Shown: positions 44,401 through 54,607 of the stretch, one piece after another
How positions within the stretch are numbered: the first letter of the stretch is position 1
How the letters are laid out: each line of letters opens with the position of its first letter
Assembly (NCBI GenBank): GCA_034401795.1
Contig: CM067367.1
Coordinates: forward strand, 53,030,269-53,094,268
Direction of reading: 5' to 3'
Length of the DNA: 64,000 bases
Source: Chaetoderma sp. LZ-2023a
Taxonomy: Eukaryota > Mollusca > Caudofoveata > Chaetodermatida > Chaetodermatidae
Notes under the pieces: model-generated
The model's input: only the letters and a program-made list of their open reading frames with translations
Told to the model about the DNA's origin: nothing
Databases searched by the model: none
Program-made: the position numbers and the translations under genes

Positions 44401-47400
44401 TTGTGGACAAGTCCCAGGCACACCAGGATGAAGTCCTGTCCCTATGCGATGTGGGTGTGAGGGCAGCTATGAGTGCTGTCAACCAATCGTATCGCCTTGT
44501 TCAGTCGGTGTGGGCTGAAGCGGGGGCAGGCCACCCTGTGCCACCTGTGGCGCTTTCGTGCGTCAATGACGGCTTGGTGCTGTCTATGGACGCACTGGCA
44601 AGGGTGCAGGTGCGTGTGACAAAGTCCAGGAGGCAAATGGTTCTTGACCATATGCATCCGGCTACGGCAGTCAGGGAGCGTCTTCTTGGGACACCCCTGA
44701 CAGGGCCTAGCATCTTCGGTGGCCAGGCGCGGGCCATCCTAGAGGACACTGCCAGCATTGCGCAGAATCTGTTGGCGGTAGGCCTACAGCTGGAGCGAGT
44801 GCGTGCGCTTGCACACACTAGGGGCTGTAGGGAAACCGTTAGCTGTCCAAATTTCGAAGACGCAGAAGAAGCAGAAAGGCAAGGCGAAAGCTAAGCCTAC
44901 TGCGACTTCTGCTTCGTCTGGATTTTCTCAGCCGCCGCCGGCTAAGAAAGCCAGGAAGGTTGTGGAGGCCCCTACCCTCCCCACTGTTGCTCATGATCGC
45001 CCTAGAGGCGGGAAGGGCAGGGGGAGGGGTAAGGGTAAGTCCTCCAAGTGCGGAAAGAAGGGAGCGGATCGTACCCGAGGGTACGAGGGCTCCCTTCATA
45101 TCCGCCTGGACCGCACCTGTGCGACAGGAACAGCGGTGCCGGTTATACCTGCCGAGCCAAGATGGAAATGGTTCTCTCTCGTTAAGAAAGGGGGGGGGGT
45201 GAGCGGACCGCGAGCCGGACAACCCCATTAGACATCGAGGCGTCTGTGGTGGGGGGAAGGGTCATGCGTTTCGTCGAGGCCTGGCGAGGTGTGACGTCAG
45301 ACAGTCTGGTCCCGGGATGGTTATCCCAGGGGTACATGCCGGAGTGGTGGGACTTTCCACCGCAGAATCTGTCTTTGGCACCTGTCTGTACACCCGTACC
45401 ACGGGACCCAGACAAGTTAGAAGCCGTTCAAAACGAAGTGTCGGGTTTGCTTCTGAAGGGAGCAATAAACCCAGCGAACCAGAACACTCCGGGCTTCTAT
45501 TCAATTATGTTCCTTGTCCCCAAGAGCACGGGGGGATGGAGACCCATACTCAATCTCAGGCCATTGAATTGGTTTATCCATACGCCTCGGTTCCAGATGG
45601 AAAAACCGAGGTCTGTAATGGCAGGATTGAGGAAGGGAATGTGGTGTGTGTCGATCGATCTGAAAGATGCATATTTCCACATTCCTATGAACCGGAGTTG
45701 GCACAGGTTTCTGAGATTTGCATTTCAGAATCTAGTATGGGAGGTTACTGTTCTCCCGTTTGGCCTGTCGACAACTCCGTGGGTTTTCACAAGAGTGGTC
45801 CTTGCGGTGACAGCGTTTCTCAGAGAAGAGAACGTGGCGCTACACACCTACATAGACGACTGGCTGCTCAAAGCAGACTCTGCAGCCAGGTTGAACGTGG
45901 ATACTGCTCTGACTCTGAAGTTACTTTCAGATCTAGGCTGGATAGTCAACAAGGAGAAATCCGAGTTGACACCCACTCAACATTTCATTTATTTGGGGAT
46001 GCGATTCAATCTCGAGGAGGGCAGGGTTTACCCTTCAGAGCCCAGAGTGGTGTCTCTGTTAGCCATCCTCAAGAGTTTTCGAGTGGGAAACCACATTCAG
46101 GCGAGGCGGTTTCTTCAGATGCTGGGCATGATGGTCTCCATGGAGCAAGTGATCCTGTACGCTGCTCTGATGCGAAAACCTATCCAGTTGTATCTGATGT
46201 CTGTGGAAACAGAGAACAGAACCCCTGTCAAAACTGGTGCCAGTTTTGGAGCCGATAATATCGCATCTTGCATGGTGGAAGAAGCGCCAGAATCTCCTAG
46301 TAGGTGTTTCGCTGCACCTACCCCACCCCCGGCTGTCCGTGTACACGGATGCATAGCTGGAGGGGTGGGGGGCCTGCCTGGGAGAACACCAGGTCTCGGG
46401 CACATGGGCTTTCCAAGAGAGCCAGCTGCATATCAATCTGTTGGAAATGATGGCAGTGGAACTGGCATTGGAAAAGTGTCTTCCAAAAGTCAGGGGCAAG
46501 GTGATATTGATACGGTCGGACAACTCGACAGTAGTATCATACATAAATCGCCAAGACAGGACCAAGTCACCCACACTATGTTTGAAAGTGTGGCACTTGA
46601 TTCAATGGTGCAGGAATTACTCGGTTGTTTTGAAAGCAGCTCATATTCCTGGGCGATTGAACATTCTGGCGGATGCTTTGTCTCGCAGACAGAGAATTCT
46701 GCCAACAGAATGGTCTCTCAACCCTCCAGTTCTTCACAGGATCTTCGAGCATTGGGGCAAACCCAATGTGGACTTGTTCGCCACAAGGGAAAATGTTCAA
46801 ATCATGACTTATGTCTCGCCGATTCCAGATCCTAATGCCGTCGATACAGATGCTCTGGCGTTAAGCTGGAGAGGGATGCACGCTTACGTGTACCCACCCA
46901 CCATTCTTCTACCGAAGATATTGGTGAAGATCAGGGAGGAACCGTGCCTGGTCCTGCTAATAGCGCCATTTTGGCCCAGCAGGGCGTGGTTCACGGATCT
47001 TCGAGATCTGCTGGTGGAAAATCCAGTGCAGTTACCAGAGATTCCGAACATAATCTCCCAGGCCAAGGGACGCTTCCTACACGAGCATACCGCATTGTTC
47101 AAATTGACTGCGTGGATGTTATCAAACAAGGTTCCACGTCGGAGGCCTTTTCTCGACAAGCTGCAGATTTCATCACAGCTGCGAGGAGGTCAACATTCAA
47201 GTCATATAACAACAAGGTTAACAGATTTGCAGACTGGTATGAAGAAAAGGGTATTGATACCTTTCATTCCACTATTCAGCAAGTAGCAGATTTTCTCTGT
47301 GAGCTGTTCTTTTTAGGACTAGCTCCTGTCACAATTGCTGGATACAAGTCCGCTTTAGGCCCAGTTAAATGTGATGGTGAAGTGAATAAGCAATCTCCGA

Positions 47401-47497
47401 CCGAGACAACTGGTAGTCATTCCAGCCTGTCTATCTTTAGTGCTTAATGTACTGGCCAAGCACCCTTTCCAACCGTTGCGTTCGGCTAGTCTAAAGC

Positions 47498-47665
47498 TTC
47501 TCCTTCGATCAATACTCACCATTCTGTTACTTCTGATATACAGCTGGCCCTGACAGCGGCTCTAGGATTATAGACTTAGAAAGCTTTACCGACTCCTGGG
47601 AACCGGGTACCCGGCTCCCCACTGCCGAGTACCCGTTTACCATAGAGCTCATTCTTGTTTGCATA
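47498..47665 (+). repeat. Left inverted terminal repeat of DIRS C
   Basis: It pairs with 54415-54570 on the opposite strand: GCTTTACCGACTCCTGGGAA, CCGGGTACCCGGCTCCCCAC and GCCGAGTACCCGTTTACC are mirrored exactly. The outermost 12 bases (TTCTCCTTCGAT) are unique to this side, as in other DIRS elements. Confidence 0.9.
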
Positions 47666-48620
47666 GCAACAAGTGCAATACATGCTTTTCGCATTAGGGA
47701 TTTTAGTGTTTTTTAAAAAGATTCTAAGTCTTTAATCGGTGATAGTTTGTGCGCTAAAGGAATAACTAAGGACTATGGAGAATACCGCCCAAGATAACCA
47801 GGTTGTATTGTTCTTTATATCCATAGTTAAAAGACTTAGGTCTCTAAATTTCGTTGTGTCGCATGTTCCAATTTCTAACCCCATAGAATCTGGGACGTGT
47901 GCTAGCAACGATATATGCCAGACGATCGCCTTCTTTAAACCCCAACAGGCGATCGGCAGATATGAAAATAGGTGTTTGCTACGGTATTTCTAACACGAAT
48001 ATCGGCTGACGTCGTTCTCCGTAGAATCCGAGCGGGTGACGTCACACCCGGTCACTCGGATGTTTATGTGAAGAAAAATTTTTTCATTAATTCGCGCATC
48101 TTATTCTGGGTGCTGCGTACTAAAAAATGGTACCGGAAACTTTAGAATGATCAAGTTTTTCGTGTGATCACGATCGGTTTGCAATGATCGGTGGTTTCAA
48201 AATTCTTGAGTAGATGCGTGGTCTGCGGTTTTACCGTGTGAGACAGCAGTTGTTATACATTTTGTTGTTTTCTTCACATATCGTGCTGCGTTCGTTAGGA
48301 GTATAATTTATATTGATTAGTAAATATACCCTGAATGCTATGCGATATGATTCCTGGAGCCGTTACACATCCTGTAGGATCTATTATGGGTGTGTTGTGC
48401 CCGCCGCGTTCTTGTCGTCATAATCAATGCGATCGTTGTTGTAACGTGGCGGGGTGGGGTGCGGGAGGTTACGGTTAATTTATGAGTCAAAATATTTGAA
48501 AATTAATTGTCTGCCTTCCATCCGTGTCTCGTTCCGCTTGTTTATTGTAGGTTTGTGCTTATTTTATAGGCCAAGCCAGCCCCGCCATCATGTGACGACT
48601 GCCATAAGTTTGTCCGTGTT

Positions 48621-50702
48621 ATGTTCAAGGACCATGTCTGTTTTAGGTGTGCCCTGTGTAATATAGATCATAGGTGTAATGTTTGTGCAGTGTGGTCCGT
48701 CGAAACGATGGTTAAGTTCCTTGCCCAGAAGGACTTGGCTGGGTCTGACGCGGGGTCAGGCGGTCCGAGAGGAAATCGTGGAGCGCCCGGTTCGGCCGGT
48801 GGGGGTGCTCCACGTCCCCAGCTGGAGGTGGCGGAGATGGCACCGCCGGCGTGGTTTGGTCCGGCTATGCAGGGTTTTCTGCATAGCGTTCTGCCCACGC
48901 TGGTGTCGTCCCTGCTACCAAAGGTTGGGGGGCAGTTTCTCCCCATGCCTGGTACGGATCCTGTCTTCGGACAGGATTCTGGACTGGTTACCGAGGGGGC
49001 CGTCTCGTACGGCCCCCTGGCGGGTCCGTCTGGCTTCGGCCAGACGGGTTCTGTCTCTCTGCGGCCACCTCCGGGTGGTCCAGTAGCGGTGGCCGGTCCG
49101 TCAGGTGTGGGAGCCGTCCGCCAGGACGGCTCCACGGTTTATTCGTCTAGTGACGGCTCTTCGGAGTCTGAAGACGATGAGGCCGAGGAGGAGAGGTTGC
49201 TGCGGCCCGTGAAGCCGCAGGTGGAGAATATGGAGGTTGATTCCGTCCTGGACGGAACCGGCCTCCATTTGTCTGGTTTGGCGCAAGCCAGGTCAGCGGC
49301 TCCGCCTGCGGCTGAGGCCAATCCGTTACCGTGCACCGGTTCCGCGCGGCTTGGTTTGTCACCAGCCGTTAGGGGAACCGGTGTGCCGGGCCAGGCGTGG
49401 TACTCACCTATCTCGCCTGGTCCGGCAGCCGGACATGGGGTGCCGTTGGCGCCCGTGGCCGGCTATGGTTCCGCGACGGTTACGGGTCCGTACGGTTTTC
49501 CGTGCGGACCTACCCCATGGACCGGAGTGTTTCATGGGGTGGCGGCGGAACCATGTGGTAGCGGAGTGCCTGGCGTGTCAGCCGTGGCTCCTGGCCGGGA
49601 GGCCATGGCTGGCAGACCCGTAAACATGTCAACGGGTGACGTGTTTGCGGGAGTATCTTCTTCGGAGTTAGACTGGTCTGATGCTCTGGCGTGGCTAGCC
49701 AGAGTTGACCCGTCTGTGGTTTCGGCCACGGCCGATGAAGATGCGCCCCGTCCGTCGGTTGCGTCGATTAGGACGGGGATTTTGCCCGCGGCCCGGATCC
49801 AGTCAGTGGGACTGGATCCACGGTTCATTGAATTGTTGGATGCTATTTATAGCAAACAACTAATGACCAAGGGTCAGCTCCCTGCGGCCTCCAGGGAGGT
49901 GCGGGCAAGGTGCCGTATTCCGCGGGGTGAATACGACAGGTATGGTGTAGTCCCGTCGGTCACGGAGGATGACCGATGGGTACTGGGCGTCCAAAGTGCC
50001 GGTTCGGGTGGTCCCGGTCCGGCACTAGTGGATAAGGCCCAGGTACACCAGGAAGAAGTCCTGGCCCTATGCGATGAGGGTGTGAGGGCAGCCATGAGCG
50101 CTGTCAATCACTCCTATCGTCTACTTCAGTCGGTGTGGGCTGAAGCGGGGGCAGGCCACCCTGTGCCACCTGTGGCGCTATCGTGCGTTAATGACGGCTT
50201 GGTGCTGTCAATGGACGCATTGGCAAGGGTGCAAGCGCGTGTGACGAAGTCCAGGAGGCAAATGGTCATTGACCATATGCGTCCGGCTACGGCAGTCAAG
50301 GAGCGTCTTCTTGGGACGCCCCTGACAGGGCCTAGCATCTTTGGTGGCCAGGCGCGGGCCATCTTAGAGGACACCGCCAGCATTGCGCAGAATCGGTTAG
50401 CGGTGAATCTCCAGCTAGAGCTGGTGCGGCAAGCGCACGCACTAGGGGCTGTGGGCAAGCCGCTAACCGGACAGCCTTCTAAGAAACAGAAGAAGCATAA
50501 GGGCAAGGCGAAAGCCAGGCCTATTGCGGCTTCTGTTTCGGCTGGGTTTTCTGAGCCGCCGCCGGCAAAGAAACCCAGGAAGGCTGTAGAGGCGCCTACC
50601 CTTCCCAATGTTGCTCCTGACCGCCCTAGAGGTGGTAAGGGCAAGGGGAAGGGTAAGGGTAAGGCCTCAAAGGGCGGACAGAAGGGGCCGAAGCGTACCT
50701 GA
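48621..50702 (+). CDS. DIRS C gag-like ORF, 693 codons
   Basis: First ORF of the element, in the usual gag position. The N-terminus has closely spaced cysteines (CFRCALCNIDHRCNVC). The middle is Pro/Gly/Ser/Ala-rich. An acidic serine patch (SSSDGSSESEDDEAEEERLL) lies near residue 185. A later alpha-helical region contains AAMSAVNHSYRLLQSVWAEA and SKRQMVIDH-like text. The C-terminus is a Lys/Gly-rich basic tail (PRGGKGKGKGKGKASKGGQK), suited to nucleic-acid binding. GC content is visibly higher than in the flanking host DNA. Function as a structural RNA-binding protein is inferred from position and composition; no capsid fold can be proved by eye. Similar text lies in A and B. Confidence 0.75.
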   Translation: MFKDHVCFRCALCNIDHRCNVCAVWSVETMVKFLAQKDLAGSDAGSGGPRGNRGAPGSAGGGAPRPQLEVAEMAPPAWFGPAMQGFLHSVLPTLVSSLLPKVGGQFLPMPGTDPVFGQDSGLVTEGAVSYGPLAGPSGFGQTGSVSLRPPPGGPVAVAGPSGVGAVRQDGSTVYSSSDGSSESEDDEAEEERLLRPVKPQVENMEVDSVLDGTGLHLSGLAQARSAAPPAAEANPLPCTGSARLGLSPAVRGTGVPGQAWYSPISPGPAAGHGVPLAPVAGYGSATVTGPYGFPCGPTPWTGVFHGVAAEPCGSGVPGVSAVAPGREAMAGRPVNMSTGDVFAGVSSSELDWSDALAWLARVDPSVVSATADEDAPRPSVASIRTGILPAARIQSVGLDPRFIELLDAIYSKQLMTKGQLPAASREVRARCRIPRGEYDRYGVVPSVTEDDRWVLGVQSAGSGGPGPALVDKAQVHQEEVLALCDEGVRAAMSAVNHSYRLLQSVWAEAGAGHPVPPVALSCVNDGLVLSMDALARVQARVTKSRRQMVIDHMRPATAVKERLLGTPLTGPSIFGGQARAILEDTASIAQNRLAVNLQLELVRQAHALGAVGKPLTGQPSKKQKKHKGKAKARPIAASVSAGFSEPPPAKKPRKAVEAPTLPNVAPDRPRGGKGKGKGKGKASKGGQKGPKRT

Positions 50703-52917
50703 GGGTACGCAAGCTCCCTTCATATCCGCCTGGACCGCACCTGTGCGACAGGAACAGCGGTGCCAGTTATACCCGTCGTGCCTAGAACGAAATGGTTCTC
50801 ACTCTCTCTCGTTAAGAAAGAGGGGGGGGCGGACTGCGAGCCGGACAACCCCGTTAGACGTCGAGGCGTCTATGGTGGGTGGAAGGCTCATGCGTTTCGT
50901 CGAGGCTTGGCGAGGTGTGACGTCAGACAGTCTGGTCCTGGGATGGTTATCCCAGGGTTACATGCCGGAGTGGTGGGACTTTCCGCCGCAAAATCTGTCT
51001 TTGGCACCAGTCTGGACACCCGTACCAAGGGAGCCAGACAAGTTAGAAGCCGTTCAAAAGGAAGTGTCGGGTTTGCTTCTGAAGGGAGCAATAAAACCAG
51101 CAAACCGGAACACTCCAGGCTTCTATTCAAACATGTTCCTTGTCCCCAAGAGCACGGGGGGATGGAGACCCATACTCAATCTCAGGCCATTAAATTGGTT
51201 TATCCATACGCCTCGGTTCCAGATGGAAACACCGAGGTCGGTAATGGCGGGATTGAGGAAAGGAATGTGGTGTGTATCGATCGATCTGAAAGATGCATAT
51301 TTCCACATTCCGATCAATCGGAGTTGGCACAGGTTTCTGAGATTTGCGTTTCAGAATCAAGTATGGGAGTTTACAGTTCTCCCGTTTGGCCTGTCGACAG
51401 CTCCGAGGGTTTTCACAAGAGTGGTCCTTGCGGTGACAGCGTTTCTCAGAAAAGAGAACGTGGCGCTACACACCTACATAGACGACTGGCTGCTCAAGGC
51501 AGACTCGGCAGCCAGGTTGAACGTGGATACTGCTCTGACTCTGAAGTTACTTTCAGATCTAGGCTGGTTAGTCAACGAGGAGAAATCCGAGTTGACACCC
51601 ACTCAACATTTCGTTTATTTGGGGATGCGATTCGACCTCGAGGAGGGCAGGGTTTACCCGTCAGAGCCCAGAGTGGTGTCTCTGTTAGCCATCCTCGGGA
51701 GTTTTCGAGTGGGAAACCACATTCAGGCGAGGCGGTTCCTTCAGATGCTGGGCATGATGGTCTCCATGGAGCAGGTTATCCCGTACGCTGCTCTAATGCG
51801 AAGACCTATCCAGTTGTATCTGATGTCTCTGTGGAAACAGAGAACAGAACCCCTGTCAAAACTGGTGCCAGTTTTGGAGCCGATAATATCGCATCTTCTA
51901 TGGTGGAAACAGCGTCAGAATCTCCTAATAGGGGTTTCGCTGCACCTACCCCACCCCCAGCTGTCCGTTTACACGGATGCATCGCTGGAAGGGTGGGGTG
52001 CCTGCCTGGGAGAACACCAGGTCTCGGGCACATGGACTCTCCCGGAGAGTCAGCTGCATATCAATCTGTTGGAAATGATGGCAGTGGAACTGGCGTTGGA
52101 AGAATTCCTTCCGATGATCAGGGGCAAGGTGATATTGATACGGTCGGACAATTCGACAGTAGTATCATATATAAATCGCCAAGGAGGGACCAGGTCGCCC
52201 ACCCTGTGCATCAGGGTGTGGCACTTGATTCAATGGTGCAGGAATTACTCGGTTGTTTTGAAAGCAGCTCATATTCCTGGCCGATTGAACATTCTGGCGG
52301 ATGCTTTGTCTCGCAGACAGAGAATCCTGCCAACAGAATGGTCCCTCAACCCTCCAGTTCTACGACGGATCTTCGAGCATTGGGGCAAACCCAACGTGGA
52401 CTTGTTCGCCACAAAGGAAAATGCTCAAATCATGACATATGTCTCGCCGATTCCAGATCCAAATGCCGTCGATACAGACGCTCTGGCGATAAGCTGGAGA
52501 GGGATGCACGCTTACGCGTATCCACCCACCATTCTTCTACCGAAGGTATTGGTGAAGGTCAGGGAGGAACCGTGCCTGGTCCTGCTAATAGCGCCGTATT
52601 GGCCGAGCAGGGCGTGGTTCACGGATCTTCTAGATCTGCTGGTGGAAAATCCTGTGCAGTTGCCCGAGATTCCGAACATAATCTCCCAGGCCAAGGGACG
52701 CTTCCTACACGAGCGTCCCGAAATGTTCAAATTGACTGCGTGGATGTTGTCAAACAACGTTCCACGTCGGAAGGCTTTTCTCGACAGGCTGCTGATTTCA
52801 TCGCGGCTGCGAGAAGGAGGTCAACCTTCAAGTCATATAACAACAAGGTTAACAGATTTGCAGACTGGTGTGAAGAAAAGGGTATTGATACCTTTCAATC
52901 CACTATTCAGCAAATAG
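50608..52917 (+). CDS. DIRS C reverse transcriptase / RNase H ORF, 769 codons
   Basis: The frame overlaps the end of gag by 95 bp. RT motifs run in order: KPANRNTPGFYSNMFLVPKS, GWRPILNLRPLNWFI, CVSIDLKDAYFHIPI, FTVLPFGLSTAPRVFTRVV and the catalytic box YIDD at 290-293. RNase H follows with VYTDASLEGWG (first Asp 457), LLEMMAVELALEE, RSDNSTVVSYINRQ and ADALSRR. The last 150 residues (DLFATKENAQIMTYVSPIPD onward) are the extension typical of DIRS polyproteins. It copies element RNA into DNA in the element's particle or nucleus. The start used is the first ATG; true initiation could differ, and gag overlap suggests recoding or internal initiation, as known for DIRS elements. Confidence 0.9.
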   Translation: MLLLTALEVVRARGRVRVRPQRADRRGRSVPEGTQAPFISAWTAPVRQEQRCQLYPSCLERNGSHSLSLRKRGGRTASRTTPLDVEASMVGGRLMRFVEAWRGVTSDSLVLGWLSQGYMPEWWDFPPQNLSLAPVWTPVPREPDKLEAVQKEVSGLLLKGAIKPANRNTPGFYSNMFLVPKSTGGWRPILNLRPLNWFIHTPRFQMETPRSVMAGLRKGMWCVSIDLKDAYFHIPINRSWHRFLRFAFQNQVWEFTVLPFGLSTAPRVFTRVVLAVTAFLRKENVALHTYIDDWLLKADSAARLNVDTALTLKLLSDLGWLVNEEKSELTPTQHFVYLGMRFDLEEGRVYPSEPRVVSLLAILGSFRVGNHIQARRFLQMLGMMVSMEQVIPYAALMRRPIQLYLMSLWKQRTEPLSKLVPVLEPIISHLLWWKQRQNLLIGVSLHLPHPQLSVYTDASLEGWGACLGEHQVSGTWTLPESQLHINLLEMMAVELALEEFLPMIRGKVILIRSDNSTVVSYINRQGGTRSPTLCIRVWHLIQWCRNYSVVLKAAHIPGRLNILADALSRRQRILPTEWSLNPPVLRRIFEHWGKPNVDLFATKENAQIMTYVSPIPDPNAVDTDALAISWRGMHAYAYPPTILLPKVLVKVREEPCLVLLIAPYWPSRAWFTDLLDLLVENPVQLPEIPNIISQAKGRFLHERPEMFKLTAWMLSNNVPRRKAFLDRLLISSRLREGGQPSSHITTRLTDLQTGVKKRVLIPFNPLFSK

Positions 52918-53759
52918 CAGACTTTCTCTGTGAGCTGTTCTTTACAGGACTAGCTCCCGTCACAATTGCTGGATACAAGTCAGCTTTGGCATCAGTTATC
53001 CCTTGTCTAGCCAACAGGGATAGTCCAGAGGTGGCCCAGTTAAACGTGATGTTGAAGGGAATGAGCAATCTCCGACCGAGACAACCGGTAGTCATTCCAG
53101 CCTGGAGTCTATCTTTAGTGCTTAATGTACTGGCCAAGCACCCATTCGAACCGTTGCGTTCGGCTAGTCTAAAGCATTTGACTCTAAAGGCGGTCTTTCT
53201 ATTGGCAGCTTCCTCAGCTAGAAGGCGCAGTGAGATCCATGCGCTTTCGGCAGAGAGGAACCGATTTATTGTTTCTGGAGAAGGTCTGCGTCTTCTGCCA
53301 AGAGCAGAATTTATGTCAAAGAACCAATCTTTGAGATATCCCGGCAAACCGATCATTATACCGAAGTTAACCAGGTTTGATCGTGATGCCAGTGTCTGGT
53401 GCCCGGTCCGTGCTTTGACTAAGTACAAGAAACGGACTGACTCGTTACGGTCGAACGATAGACATCTGTGGATCTGCCATAAAAAGCCTTATGGCGCCGC
53501 ATCCATGGATACTATCTCTCGTTGGGTGGTCGAATGCATTCAAACTACTCATGAGATGGCGACTGGGCACCAGGTGCAGGGCGTAAGGGCACACGATGTT
53601 AGAGGAATAGCCGCCTCGACCGCCCTTTACAATGGTGTTCCGTTAGAGGACATCATGGCCGTTGCACAATGGCACTGTGAGTCCTCATTTACGGATTACT
53701 ATATGAGGGATGTGTCAGACTCAGCCAATCCACTCGCTTTAGCTGTTTTGAAACGATAG
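50760..53759 (+). CDS. DIRS C tyrosine recombinase ORF, open for 999 codons
   Basis: The recombinase domain occupies roughly residues 680-999: SAM-like N-terminal text (STFKSYNNKVNRFADWCEEK, ADFLCELFFTGLAPVTIAGY), then the catalytic set R (ARRRSEI, about 821), HxxR (HDVR, 945-948) and Tyr (SSFTDYYMRDV, 980-981). The enzyme is thought to insert the circular DNA form without target duplication. The preceding 2 kb of the same frame overlaps the RT ORF in another frame; large RT/recombinase overlap is known in DIRS elements, but whether that part is translated is unknown. The domain itself closes at the stop 53757-53759. Confidence 0.85.
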   Translation: MPVIPVVPRTKWFSLSLVKKEGGADCEPDNPVRRRGVYGGWKAHAFRRGLARCDVRQSGPGMVIPGLHAGVVGLSAAKSVFGTSLDTRTKGARQVRSRSKGSVGFASEGSNKTSKPEHSRLLFKHVPCPQEHGGMETHTQSQAIKLVYPYASVPDGNTEVGNGGIEERNVVCIDRSERCIFPHSDQSELAQVSEICVSESSMGVYSSPVWPVDSSEGFHKSGPCGDSVSQKRERGATHLHRRLAAQGRLGSQVERGYCSDSEVTFRSRLVSQRGEIRVDTHSTFRLFGDAIRPRGGQGLPVRAQSGVSVSHPREFSSGKPHSGEAVPSDAGHDGLHGAGYPVRCSNAKTYPVVSDVSVETENRTPVKTGASFGADNIASSMVETASESPNRGFAAPTPPPAVRLHGCIAGRVGCLPGRTPGLGHMDSPGESAAYQSVGNDGSGTGVGRIPSDDQGQGDIDTVGQFDSSIIYKSPRRDQVAHPVHQGVALDSMVQELLGCFESSSYSWPIEHSGGCFVSQTENPANRMVPQPSSSTTDLRALGQTQRGLVRHKGKCSNHDICLADSRSKCRRYRRSGDKLERDARLRVSTHHSSTEGIGEGQGGTVPGPANSAVLAEQGVVHGSSRSAGGKSCAVARDSEHNLPGQGTLPTRASRNVQIDCVDVVKQRSTSEGFSRQAADFIAAARRRSTFKSYNNKVNRFADWCEEKGIDTFQSTIQQIADFLCELFFTGLAPVTIAGYKSALASVIPCLANRDSPEVAQLNVMLKGMSNLRPRQPVVIPAWSLSLVLNVLAKHPFEPLRSASLKHLTLKAVFLLAASSARRRSEIHALSAERNRFIVSGEGLRLLPRAEFMSKNQSLRYPGKPIIIPKLTRFDRDASVWCPVRALTKYKKRTDSLRSNDRHLWICHKKPYGAASMDTISRWVVECIQTTHEMATGHQVQGVRAHDVRGIAASTALYNGVPLEDIMAVAQWHCESSFTDYYMRDVSDSANPLALAVLKR

Positions 53760-54256
53760 TTAGTGACCACACTGCTTTTCCCCTTTTTTCACTTTGGTAA
53801 GAAAAGAACCTAAAGCAGGCATGGTCAAGCGAGAGGATGTCAACCAGATTGTGTCACTGATGGCCGAACCGGTGAATGGTTGTAGGCGGTACGTCTGAAG
53901 TCCTGTTATCATAAGGTAATTCAACAAGTGAGAGTTTTTTGTATTATGTATATGTATCATGTTCATTCATCGTATATATTCATGCTCATTCCAGGCTAAT
54001 ACAAGCGATATGCAGGGAGTAGTTAACCCTCTTGGCATATTGGTGTTTTCAGGCGAGATACATGTTCGTTAGTTCTCTCCCTTTTCTTAGGAGGAAAAAG
54101 GGGGGGGGGCTGTGACGCGAATGTGATTCGGTTCCGTGAACTTGACGGTCCTTTTAGGTCTCCGTTAGTCAAGTTTGAAGTCTAAAATCTTTCTCCAAGG
54201 GGCAAAATTAGCATGTATGGCTTGCCCCTTCCCACCAGGTGACTGATCAAATCTGG

Positions 54257-54360
54257 TGTATATCAGAAGTAACAGAATGGTGAGTATTGATCGAAGGAGA
54301 ATGCAGGAAATGTCAATTTCCCTTTCTCCGAGATCTAACAATACTCACCATTCTGTTACG
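54257..54360. repeat. Internal complementary region of DIRS C
   Basis: TATCAGAAGTAACAGAATGG through GATCGAAGGAGAA is the reverse complement of the element's left tip. It is joined directly to TGCAGGAAATGTCAATTTCC through GAGATCTAACAATACT, the reverse complement of its right tip. The region therefore reproduces the joined ends of a circular form, which is the defining DIRS feature used as template for completing the ends. Equivalent regions are at 55672-55776 (B) and 59872-59976 (A). Confidence 0.92.
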
Positions 54361-54399
54361 GACCCAGCCTCCCAGCCCCACGGAGGCAAGCCATAGTTT

Positions 54400-54607
54400 T
54401 CTCTTGTTTGGTGGCTATGCAAACAATATGAGCTCTATGGTAAACGGGTACTCGGCAGTGGGGAGCCGGGTACCCGGTTCCCAGGAGTCGGTAAAGCTTT
54501 CTAAGTCTATAATCCTAGAGCCGCTGTCAGGGCCAGCTGTATATCAGAAGTAACAGAATGGTGAGTATTGTTAGATCTCGGAGAAAGGGAAATTGACATT
54601 TCCTGCA
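54400..54607 (-). repeat. Right inverted terminal repeat of DIRS C
   Basis: The reverse strand matches the left repeat; the outermost 38 bases (GTTAGATCTCGGAGAAAGGG and on to CCTGCA) are unique to the right side. The same right tip ends B (56021) and, as CCTTCA, A (60219). Confidence 0.9.

Larger units (their letters stand above)
47498..54607 (+). mobile_element. DIRS retrotransposon C (innermost, youngest), looks whole
   Basis: 7,110 bp. It starts TTCTCCTTCGATCAATACTC after CGGCTAGTCTAAAGC of element B and ends ATTTCCTGCA before ATTTGACTCTAAAGG, where B resumes. The undisturbed site in C itself reads CTAAAGCATTTGAC, so the joint is exact. Layout: left inverted repeat (47498-47665), leader, gag-like frame, RT/RNase H frame, recombinase frame, internal complementary region (54257-54360), right inverted repeat (54400-54607). 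All three long frames are open. The left and right repeats are nearly identical where they pair, which suggests a recent insertion. It looks whole by inspection; activity is untested. Confidence 0.92.
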
